Positions 1-5,125 of a stretch of 5,125 bases of DNA are shown piece by piece; within the stretch, counting starts at the first letter, position 1, and each line of letters opens with the position of its first letter. The notes below the pieces were generated by a model. It saw nothing but the letters and a program-made list of their open reading frames with translations, was not told the origin of the DNA and ran no database searches. The translations under genes were made by a program, and so were the position numbers. Source of the DNA: Deltaproteobacteria bacterium (GTDB taxonomy: Bacteria > Desulfobacterota > DSM-4660 > Desulfatiglandales > Desulfatiglandaceae); the NCBI GenBank assembly GCA_019307645.1, contig JAFDJF010000247.1, positions 1-5,125 on the forward strand. The letters are read 5' to 3'.

Positions 1-32
1 TATTCTGCGGTTCAAAACATTCCCCGCCACGC

Positions 33-55
33 CCGGACTTTTTAGAAGTTACCGG
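33..55 (+). terminator. Imperfect hairpin, possible weak terminator of an upstream gene
   Basis: CCGGACTT (33-40) can pair with AAGT (46-49) and CCGG (52-55) around a 5-nt TTTAG loop, with a 2-nt TA bulge (50-51). That gives 8 base pairs. Only a short AATTT tract follows, so it is a poor intrinsic terminator by the usual stem-plus-U-run standard. It could end a gene lying to the left of the window, since all three forward frames close between about 43 and 67. It could equally be part of a repeat or be chance. Confidence 0.22.
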
Positions 56-124
56 AATTTGACTTAATGCCATGAGCTTAAAGGGTTTTATATGGAGAAC
101 CAATTTACCCTGCCGTTTTCCCGC

Positions 125-146
125 CTTCTCTTGAACTATAGAGAAG
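125..146. promoter_or_regulatory. 7-bp-arm inverted repeat overlapping the -35 element (candidate operator)
   Basis: CTTCTCT (125-131) and AGAGAAG (140-146) are perfect inverted arms separated by 8 bp. The repeat covers the proposed -35 hexamer (131-136) of the promoter ahead of the MFS gene. This is where a dimeric repressor would typically bind to block transcription, and transporter genes of this kind are often controlled by local TetR- or MarR-type regulators. No regulator gene is visible in the window, so the operator role is inferred from position and symmetry only. No U-run follows the repeat, so it does not look like a terminator. Confidence 0.35.
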
Positions 147-159
147 ATAGTGATATATT
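131..159 (+). promoter_or_regulatory. Sigma70-type promoter with extended -10 for the MFS operon
   Basis: TTGAAC (131-136; 4 of 6 to TTGACA, with the TTGA core intact) is followed after exactly 17 bp by TATATT (154-159; 5 of 6 to TATAAT). A TG at 151-152 one base before the hexamer gives an extended -10. The predicted transcription start is near 166, only about 6 nt before the ATG at 172. If used, this start would leave out most of the ribosome binding site at 162-167 and give a nearly leaderless mRNA. That conflict is the main reason for doubt, because the local AT-richness could produce such a match by chance. Confidence 0.4.
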
Positions 160-161
160 TT

Positions 162-167
162 AAAGGA
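162..167 (+). promoter_or_regulatory. Ribosome binding site of the MFS gene, short spacing
   Basis: AAAGGA ends 4 nt before the ATG at 172. The spacing is on the short side, but the motif is the only Shine-Dalgarno-like sequence near either candidate start. The later in-frame ATG at 241 has none. It therefore supports initiation at 172, provided transcription begins upstream of about 160. Confidence 0.5.
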
Positions 168-171
168 TCTT

Positions 172-1356
172 ATGTCCCATCTCCTGCCAAAATCCCAAAA
201 AAGAAACGCGCCGGCACTCTATTCCCCTCCTTTTCTCAGAATGGCCTTGGCCAATCTCTTTACCGTTTCCAGCTTTGGCTGTTTTTTCCTCTTTCCTCTT
301 TTTATTACAGAACACGGGGGAAACACGGCAGATGTAGGCATGATCATGGGTGCATTCGCCCTTTCCTCTGTCCTCTGTCGCCCCTGGATCTCAGAGATGG
401 TTGACCGCATAGGGCGGAAAAGGAGCTATACCATCGGGTGTCTTATTATGAGCATCCTACCCCTTACATACCTCCTGTTTAGAGGGGAACTGACTCACTT
501 CTATCTCCCTCTTCTCATGGTAAGGTTTTTGCATGGTGCGGCCCTGGCCATCTGTTTCACGTCCGTATTTACCTATATTGCCGACATCGTCCCTGAGACG
601 CGACTTAATGAGGGAATCGGGATCTTTGGGGTAACCGGACTTGCCGGAATGGCGATAGGTCCCATTATCGGTGAGATAGTCATCAAGGACTTTGGTTTTT
701 CCGTATTTTTTTTCGTCTCGACCGGAATGGCTACCGCGGGCTTGTTGCTGCACCTTCCCCTCCCTGAATCCTATACAGATATATCCCCGGAAGATTCCCC
801 TTCTTTTTTCAGGGTCCTGAAAAAAAGGCGGACCCTCATGGTCTTCTGGCTGGCCCTTTTATTTGGCGTCGGTCTGGCCGCCTTTGGAGGTTTTGTTTCT
901 CCCTATGCCGAGGAAAAACACATCACATTTATCTCTCTGTACTACATATCCTATTCTTCGGCAGCGGTCCTGACAAGGCTTCTCGGAGGCAGGCTTGCGG
1001 ACAGGATTGGAGAAGATAAAATCATTCCACCTGCCCTGGTTCTAACGGGGATGGGCCTTTTGCTGTTAATTTTTCTGGGAGGGAATCCGATCCTTGTCCT
1101 CTCCGGTCTGATGTCCGGCTGTGGTCACGGATTTCTTTTTCCCAGCCTGAACGCCATGGCCGTACGTGATGAGCCAGCTCATATCCGAGGGAAAATCACC
1201 GGTATCTTCACAGGGGGGATTGACGCAGGGTCCTTTGCCGGGTTCATTATTCTCGGTCACGTTGGTGAATGGGCGGGATTCAGGTCCATTTTTTTCGTTG
1301 CAGGTTGTGCCCTTTTAATCGGACTTTTTTTCTATAAAAAGGATTACAAAGTGTAA
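172..1356 (+). CDS. MFS transporter (12-TM, drug/solute:H+ antiporter-like)
   Basis: A 394-residue inner-membrane secondary transporter of the major facilitator superfamily, the usual size for a 12-helix member. The hydrophobic segments fall into two halves joined by a charged, proline-containing cytoplasmic loop at about residues 198-220. Motif A lies after TM2 (D78-R79-x-G81-R82-K83, with Ser74 where the first glycine usually is). It recurs in the second half as GGRLADRIG (272-280). R118 in RFLHG resembles motif B, and the glycine-rich TM5 stretch around 153-168 with G163-P164 and G167 resembles motif C, the antiporter signature. This favours proton-coupled efflux, but the substrate cannot be read from sequence. 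The start at 172 keeps a short basic cytoplasmic tail before TM1; Met24 (241) is an alternative that would retain TM1. It is the first gene of a probable operon, one base ahead of the antiporter gene, with a promoter and inverted repeat just upstream. Confidence 0.92.
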   Translation: MSHLLPKSQKRNAPALYSPPFLRMALANLFTVSSFGCFFLFPLFITEHGGNTADVGMIMGAFALSSVLCRPWISEMVDRIGRKRSYTIGCLIMSILPLTYLLFRGELTHFYLPLLMVRFLHGAALAICFTSVFTYIADIVPETRLNEGIGIFGVTGLAGMAIGPIIGEIVIKDFGFSVFFFVSTGMATAGLLLHLPLPESYTDISPEDSPSFFRVLKKRRTLMVFWLALLFGVGLAAFGGFVSPYAEEKHITFISLYYISYSSAAVLTRLLGGRLADRIGEDKIIPPALVLTGMGLLLLIFLGGNPILVLSGLMSGCGHGFLFPSLNAMAVRDEPAHIRGKITGIFTGGIDAGSFAGFIILGHVGEWAGFRSIFFVAGCALLIGLFFYKKDYKV

Positions 1357-1357
1357 T

Positions 1358-2611
1358 ATGGACCTTTTTAACATTGTTGCAATTTTGATCACTCTGACAG
1401 CCTTATTCAGCTATATCAATCACCGTTATATCGGCCTGCCGGTCACCATTGGCGTAATGCTCATTGCTTTGTCGCTATCTCTTCTGCTGAATTTTCTGGG
1501 CTCCTTTGGATTCGGTCTGAAACAGCATGCAGAGATGTTGCTGGGCAGTATTCAATTTGACAAGACACTGCTCCACGGGATGCTTAGCTTTCTCTTGTTC
1601 GCCGGTGCGCTTCATATCAATATCAATGATCTGGTCGAACGCAAATGGAGTATCGGTTCCCTGGCGACGTTCGGGACGATTATGTCGTCGTTCCTCGTTG
1701 GGACACTGACGTGGTGGCTTTTAATACAGTTCGGACTTGAGATTTCGTATAGCTACTGTCTGCTGTTTGGGGCCCTTATCTCACCCACTGACCCGATTGC
1801 AGTACTCGGCATCCTGAAAACCGTTCGTGTCCCAAAAAGTCTTAAAATGAAAATCGCAGGGGAATCCCTTTTTAATGACGGAGTTGGCGTGGTTGTATTT
1901 CTCGTCATCCTGGAGATTGCTACCGGGACACATGAGCTCAATGCCGGGCACATCGGGTTGCTGTTTGTTCAGGAAACAATTGGAGGCGCCCTGTTAGGGT
2001 TGGGACTTGGATACCTCGTCTACCGGATGCTCAAGAGTGTTGACAACTACCAGGTTGAAGTGCTCATCACGCTGGCCCTGGTGACAGGCGGCTATGCATT
2101 AGCGGATGCCCTGCATCTTTCCGGTCCTATTGCCATCGTTGTAGCAGGTCTGTTGATCGGAAACCACGGTCGCCTGCTTGCCATGTCGGATGAAACGCGC
2201 CATCAACTGGATACCTTTTGGGAGCTTGTTGACGAAATCCTCAATGCAGTGTTGTTTTTACTGATTGGCATGGAGATACTGATACTTACTTTTACGAAAC
2301 AATATCTGTTGCTGAGTTTGCTCGTTATCCCTTTTGTGCTTATGGCCCGGTTTATATCCATCGGAATTCCGATGGCACTGCTTCGCCCTTTCAGAACGTT
2401 CACTCCCGGCGCGGTCAGGGTCATGACGTGGGGCGGTCTTCGCGGGGGCATCTCAGTTGCACTCGCGCTGTCTATCCCGCCCTGTCCGGAACGACACGTG
2501 ATTTTGGCTCTTACATATAGCGTTGTGCTGTTTTCAATCCTGGTACAGGGACTTACGATTGAAAAACTGGTGAAGCGGGTTGTCATCGAGCGGGAAGGGG
2601 AACATCCTTGA
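1358..2611 (+). CDS. CPA1-family Na+/H+ antiporter (NhaP-type)
   Basis: A 417-residue polytopic inner-membrane cation:proton antiporter of the Na_H_Exchanger family, expected to export Na+ (or Li+/K+) in exchange for H+. The family hallmarks are all present. SPTDP at 142-146 marks the unwound helix. ESLFND at 169-174 carries E169 and the N173-D174 pair, which is typical of electroneutral CPA1 exchangers, whereas electrogenic CPA2 proteins usually have D-D. WGGLRGGISVALAL at 358-371 supplies the conserved arginine R362. About 12-13 hydrophobic helices fill the protein, and the short charged tail (402-417) has no RCK, CNBD or other regulatory domain. The ATG lies one base after the MFS stop. 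The nearest purine-rich motif (about 1338-1343) sits 14 nt upstream, rather far, so translation is probably coupled to the MFS gene. It overlaps the next gene by 4 nt. The ion actually carried is not determined by sequence. Confidence 0.93.
   Translation: MDLFNIVAILITLTALFSYINHRYIGLPVTIGVMLIALSLSLLLNFLGSFGFGLKQHAEMLLGSIQFDKTLLHGMLSFLLFAGALHININDLVERKWSIGSLATFGTIMSSFLVGTLTWWLLIQFGLEISYSYCLLFGALISPTDPIAVLGILKTVRVPKSLKMKIAGESLFNDGVGVVVFLVILEIATGTHELNAGHIGLLFVQETIGGALLGLGLGYLVYRMLKSVDNYQVEVLITLALVTGGYALADALHLSGPIAIVVAGLLIGNHGRLLAMSDETRHQLDTFWELVDEILNAVLFLLIGMEILILTFTKQYLLLSLLVIPFVLMARFISIGIPMALLRPFRTFTPGAVRVMTWGGLRGGISVALALSIPPCPERHVILALTYSVVLFSILVQGLTIEKLVKRVVIEREGEHP
2595..2600 (+). promoter_or_regulatory. 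Ribosome binding site that supports a TTG start for the NudC-like gene
   Basis: AAGGGG lies inside the end of the antiporter gene, 7 nt before the TTG at 2608, which is ideal spacing. The alternative in-frame ATGs at 2647 and 2665 lack a comparable motif at good distance; a GGAAAA stretch lies more than 10 nt before 2665. The site therefore decides in favour of the TTG, though not conclusively. Confidence 0.5.
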
Positions 2612-3486
2612 AATGGCAAAAAGGGGTTGAAAAATGCAGACCCAAGATGGAAAAAGATCGCACAATGCTGTTTACATCAGATTTTAAACCGCCATCCAGG
2701 GCGCTGGAAACCGCATTATGGTTTATATTTCGTGGTCAACGCCTCCTGATGAGACGTGAAATAGACAGCTGCTTTGTTCCGAACACATCGGATTTAGAAG
2801 GCCTTAACCTTATTCCAATACAGCAGCAGTTTCTCGGGTCGCTGGATAACCACCCCTGTTATGTGGCAGAGTTGGAGGATGCGGAACAAATCTCGGATGC
2901 CTTTGAATTCATGAACCTTTGGACACTTTTTCAGATGCTCGAAAAAGATGTGATGCGGGTGGCAGGGATGGCAAACCAGTTGGTGCAATGGAGTCGGAAT
3001 CACCGGTATTGCGGAAAATGCGGGAATCTAACCGAGAACAAGACGGATGAACGTGCCAAAATTTGCCCCCAATGCGGGTTGATTAATTACCCGAGGCTTT
3101 CTCCGGCGATCATCGTTGCCGTAGTCAAGGATAATCAGATTCTGCTTGCCAACTCACAACGGTTTCCAGCTAAACTTTACAGCGTCCTGGCCGGGTTTGT
3201 CGAACCGGGTGAAACGCTGGAAGAGTGTGTTAAAAGAGAAGTCCTCGAAGAGGTGGGCATTGCTGTGAAAAATATCCGTTATTTCGGCAGTGAACCGTGG
3301 CCCTTCCCGGATTCTCTCATGGTTGCATTCACTGCCGAATATGCTGCTGGAGAAATACGAATCGATAATACTGAAATTGCCGATGCAGGCTGGTTTTCCG
3401 CGGACCGCCTGCCTGCCATTCCACCCAGGATCAGCATTGCCCGGCAGTTGATCGACTGGTTTTCAGGAGAGAAACAAAAGCGCTAG
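2608..3486 (+). CDS. nudC: NADH pyrophosphatase / NAD-cap hydrolase, NudC family
   Basis: A 292-residue cytosolic Nudix hydrolase with the full NudC architecture: a variable N-terminal domain (about 20-125), a four-cysteine zinc ribbon and a catalytic Nudix domain. The zinc ligands are C135-x2-C138 and C153-x2-C156. The Nudix box matches GX5EX7REUXEEXGU exactly, with G196, E202, R210-E211, E214-E215 and G217. Downstream, SEPWPFPDS (228-236) corresponds to the NADH-diphosphatase signature SQPWPFPxS, with Glu229 in place of Gln. Known family members split NAD(H) into NMN(H) and AMP and remove NAD caps from RNA 5' ends. E. coli NudC, about 257 residues, is somewhat shorter. The chosen TTG start has a good ribosome binding site and overlaps the antiporter stop (TTGA). 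Starting at ATG 2665 would give 273 residues beginning MLFTSDF, and this remains possible because residues 1-19 show no family feature. It is the last gene of the probable three-gene operon. Confidence 0.93.
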   Translation: MKWQKGVEKCRPKMEKDRTMLFTSDFKPPSRALETALWFIFRGQRLLMRREIDSCFVPNTSDLEGLNLIPIQQQFLGSLDNHPCYVAELEDAEQISDAFEFMNLWTLFQMLEKDVMRVAGMANQLVQWSRNHRYCGKCGNLTENKTDERAKICPQCGLINYPRLSPAIIVAVVKDNQILLANSQRFPAKLYSVLAGFVEPGETLEECVKREVLEEVGIAVKNIRYFGSEPWPFPDSLMVAFTAEYAAGEIRIDNTEIADAGWFSADRLPAIPPRISIARQLIDWFSGEKQKR

Positions 3487-3507
3487 ACCTCATTTTTTAC
3501 TCCTGCC

Positions 3508-3535
3508 TAAAGTTTTTCTTATCAAAAGACGATAC
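3508..3535 (+). promoter_or_regulatory. Sigma28 (FliA)-like promoter for the chemoreceptor gene
   Basis: TAAAGTTT (3508-3515) is identical to the enterobacterial sigma28 -35 consensus. After 12 bp, GACGATAC (3528-3535) matches the -10 consensus GCCGATAA at 6 of 8 positions, including the CGATA core. The usual spacer is about 11 bp, so this one is a base longer. The position, roughly 60 bp ahead of a chemotaxis receptor, is what is expected for the flagellar regulon, where FliA transcribes receptor and motility genes. The -35 half could be chance in this AT-rich gap. A perfect sigma70 -10 hexamer directly downstream is a competing explanation. Confidence 0.52.
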
Positions 3536-3541
3536 TATAAT
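3536..3541 (+). promoter_or_regulatory. Perfect sigma70 -10 hexamer (alternative promoter)
   Basis: TATAAT occurs immediately after the sigma28-like -10. At 16-18 bp upstream there are only T-rich sequences such as TTTTTC, so no convincing -35 accompanies it, and there is no TG extension. It may give weak housekeeping transcription of the chemoreceptor, overlap functionally with the sigma28 site, or be incidental. Confidence 0.25.
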
Positions 3542-3591
3542 AACGGAAGTCAAAAGGCCTATCTATATACTCTATTAACAAATCAGAATGA

Positions 3592-3597
3592 GAGGGG
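3592..3597 (+). promoter_or_regulatory. Ribosome binding site of the chemoreceptor gene
   Basis: A GAGGGG core (3592-3597) lies 4-6 nt before the ATG at 3602, depending on which four bases pair with 16S rRNA. There is no in-frame ATG in the gap upstream, so the start at 3602 is well supported. Confidence 0.65.
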
Positions 3598-3601
3598 CGG
3601 T

Positions 3602-5125
3602 ATGAAATTTCATATCAAGACACGAATGATCATAAACGGAGTTCTGTCGGTAACTGTTTCTCTTTTTTTGGCTGTGTTAATTGTTTATATTCTGGTTCAC
3701 CGGCAAAGCCATGTCAGCGCGAATAAGCGGATTAACCAGGCCCTGCAGGTCGTTGCCGGGCAATATAAAGACATGGAGACAGATCTTCTGGTCAATACCG
3801 AGACCCTGGGTCATCAGGATTCCCTGGTCAACCAGGCGGAAGTTATACAGGATTTGATTGCCATGGGAGATCGCCTTGAGCGCACAGGCATAGATCTGGC
3901 CAGTACCTTAAGTGAGCAGGCACAGACCCTGGGGATCACTCGCGCAGTGGTTTATGCCGCAGATGGAAAATGGATGGCGGCTGTAAGGGTTTGGAGCGAT
4001 ACGGTGCGTATCCTTTTCACACATCCACCGGGAAGTTCCCAATATATGGAAGCGAAAACTCTGCCTAAAAAACGACCTGCGGACCGTGATTTTGCAGTAG
4101 GCAGTGAGCCCCTTTTATTTCCCCTCAACCATCCCATGCCGATACCGACAAGCGCCGTCATGTCAAGACAGGTCGAACACGGCATACTCTGGCTGAACGT
4201 TTCTGCGCCGCTGAGTTATACTTCGCGGGAAGCCGGGAGGCAGTTCGGGCTAATCCTGGCTTCGGTGCCGATGGGAGAGACCTTTGTCCAACGGGTATCC
4301 GATTATACCGGCACACACGTCAATCTTTTTCTTGGATCTGATTTAAGTGTTGGGGACCTGAAACACTATTCCAAACTGGACGGCGAAGCCCTGGCGGTGA
4401 GGCCCAATGCCGGCGAAGCCGGAATGGATCAAAAAAGCGGTCTGATACGGAATTTTTCTTTGGCTGGGCAACCTTTCATCGAAGGACTGTTCCCCCTGGC
4501 AGGAGATGGCACGCAGCTGGGAACAGTGAGCATCCTTCTTTCCCAGGAGGAATTCAAAAAAAATGTCCGCCAGATGCTGTTTTGGCTCTTGGTTATTGCA
4601 GTTGCATGTCTGGCGCTGGTGACGCCTTTTACCTCGTTTTTTGCCAACTCCATCGCCAAACCTATTCAACACGCTATTCAAGGGCTCACGGAGGGCGCAA
4701 ATCATATTTCATCTGCGGCTCATCAGGTTGCCAACGCCAGTCAGTCCCTGGCCGAATCTTCATCCGAACAGGCGGCGTCCATAGAGGAAACGGCCTCTTC
4801 ATTGGAAGTGATGTCCAATATGACTAAACAGAACGCGAATCACGCCACTGAGGCCCGGGCTATGATGGTTGAGACGAAACAAATCGTCGAGAAAGTCAAC
4901 AATCATATGAATGATATGGCTGGGGCCATTGAAGAAATCGCAAAAACCAGTGAAGAGACCAGCAAAATTATCAAAACCATTGATGAGATTGCCTTTCAGA
5001 CCAATCTCCTGGCATTGAATGCCGCCGTGGAAGCGGCCCGGGCCGGAGAAGCGGGTGCCGGATTTGCCGTTGTGGCCGATGAGGTGCGCAATCTGGCCAT
5101 GCGGGCAGCTGATGCTGCCCGGAAC
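3602..5125 (+). CDS. Methyl-accepting chemotaxis protein, 3' end beyond window
   Basis: A transmembrane chemoreceptor that would pass ligand binding outside the membrane to the CheA/CheW kinase complex; 508 residues are visible and the frame is open at the window edge. TM1 is about residues 9-33 after a short basic N-terminus. A periplasmic sensor of about 290 residues (34-324) follows, then TM2 (about 325-347). The sensor has Cache-like features: YAADGKWMA (118-126), a GLILASVPM strand (216-224) and a terminal [17 protein letters not shown] strand pair (298-314). A double-Cache fold (dCache_3-like) is my inference; the ligand is unknown. After TM2 only SIAKPI (350-355), a fragment like the first HAMP helix, is present. 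Candidate methylation segments are S386-S393 and A392-S399, fitting the small-small-x-E/Q-E/Q-x-x-small pattern. The highly conserved tip (about 460-500) includes [10 protein letters not shown]477, R480 and [13 protein letters not shown]. The second, descending arm lies outside. It is preceded by a sigma28-like promoter and is not obviously part of the upstream operon. Confidence 0.95.
   Translation, partial: MKFHIKTRMIINGVLSVTVSLFLAVLIVYILVHRQSHVSANKRINQALQVVAGQYKDMETDLLVNTETLGHQDSLVNQAEVIQDLIAMGDRLERTGIDLASTLSEQAQTLGITRAVVYAADGKWMAAVRVWSDTVRILFTHPPGSSQYMEAKTLPKKRPADRDFAVGSEPLLFPLNHPMPIPTSAVMSRQVEHGILWLNVSAPLSYTSREAGRQFGLILASVPMGETFVQRVSDYTGTHVNLFLGSDLSVGDLKHYSKLDGEALAVRPNAGEAGMDQKSGLIRNFSLAGQPFIEGLFPLAGDGTQLGTVSILLSQEEFKKNVRQMLFWLLVIAVACLALVTPFTSFFANSIAKPIQHAIQGLTEGANHISSAAHQVANASQSLAESSSEQAASIEETASSLEVMSNMTKQNANHATEARAMMVETKQIVEKVNNHMNDMAGAIEEIAKTSEETSKIIKTIDEIAFQTNLLALNAAVEAARAGEAGAGFAVVADEVRNLAMRAADAARN

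Noticed and set aside
59..94. Second possible promoter with TTGACT (59-64) and a TATA-like sequence (87-94)
   Set aside because: The gap between the hexamers is 22 bp or more, too long for sigma70. It is not reported as a feature, although it would fit a longer leader for the MFS mRNA.
150..404. 84-codon plus-strand frame overlapping the start of the MFS gene
   Set aside because: Its frame is offset from the MFS gene. The start lies within the proposed -10 region, and the product has no coherent features.
457..753. 98-codon minus-strand open frame inside the MFS gene
   Set aside because: The composition is highly charged and of low plausibility, and the frame is fully covered by a well-supported membrane protein gene on the other strand.
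2203..2619. 138-codon minus-strand open frame
   Set aside because: It lies antisense to the NhaP gene, whose motifs are unmistakable. The translation is Ser/Thr/Ile-rich without family features. It is a shadow frame.
3487..3601. Possible intrinsic terminator after the NudC gene
   Set aside because: T-runs are present (3493-3498 and 3513-3517), but no GC-rich stem precedes them. A 7-bp direct repeat TCAAAAG (3522-3528 and 3550-3556) is too short to mean much. Read-through into the chemoreceptor cannot be excluded.
4343..4705. 120-codon minus-strand open frame within the chemoreceptor
   Set aside because: It is antisense to the end of the sensor domain and to TM2 of a clearly coding gene. No ribosome binding site or recognisable domain is present.
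1..5125. Search for a CRISPR array, insertion sequence, toxin-antitoxin, retron or other defence system, tRNA or riboswitch
   Set aside because: No regularly spaced repeats, transposase or reverse-transcriptase motifs, terminal inverted repeats, clover-leaf or long structured leaders were seen. All gene content belongs to known families.

Overview
The window reads as ordinary chromosomal DNA from a Gram-negative bacterium, most likely a Desulfobacterota (deltaproteobacterial) anaerobe. That assignment is an inference. It rests mainly on the style of the chemoreceptor at the right end, where a nearly HAMP-less junction is followed by an [18 protein letters not shown] methylation helix and an [25 protein letters not shown] tip. 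No rRNA or other marker gene is present to confirm it.

Layout: positions 1-171 hold no convincing gene. They contain a small hairpin (33-55), a 7-bp-arm inverted repeat (125-146), and a sigma70-like promoter with an extended -10 (131-159) directly ahead of the first gene. Three genes follow on the plus strand, packed as one probable operon: an MFS transporter (172-1356), a CPA1/NhaP-type Na+/H+ antiporter (1358-2611, 1-nt gap) and an NADH pyrophosphatase of the NudC family (2608-3486, TTG start overlapping the previous stop by 4 nt). A 115-bp gap follows. It has no visible terminator but carries a sigma28 (FliA)-like promoter, with a perfect sigma70 -10 hexamer immediately downstream. The window ends inside a methyl-accepting chemotaxis protein (3602 to beyond 5125; 508 residues visible), cut just past the signalling hairpin tip.

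The first three genes combine two inner-membrane secondary transporters with a cytosolic nucleotide hydrolase. Their spacing suggests co-transcription and translational coupling. A shared role (ion or pH homeostasis, solute export, NAD(H) turnover or NAD-cap removal) is only a guess. The chemoreceptor looks like a separate, flagellar-type transcription unit.

I found no mobile element, CRISPR array, RNA gene, toxin-antitoxin or defence module, and no evidence of an undescribed system. The points most worth a second look are the sigma28-like promoter before the chemoreceptor, the promoter/inverted-repeat arrangement before the MFS gene with its very short predicted leader, the near-absence of a HAMP domain in the chemoreceptor, and the TTG-start overlap of the nudC-like gene.
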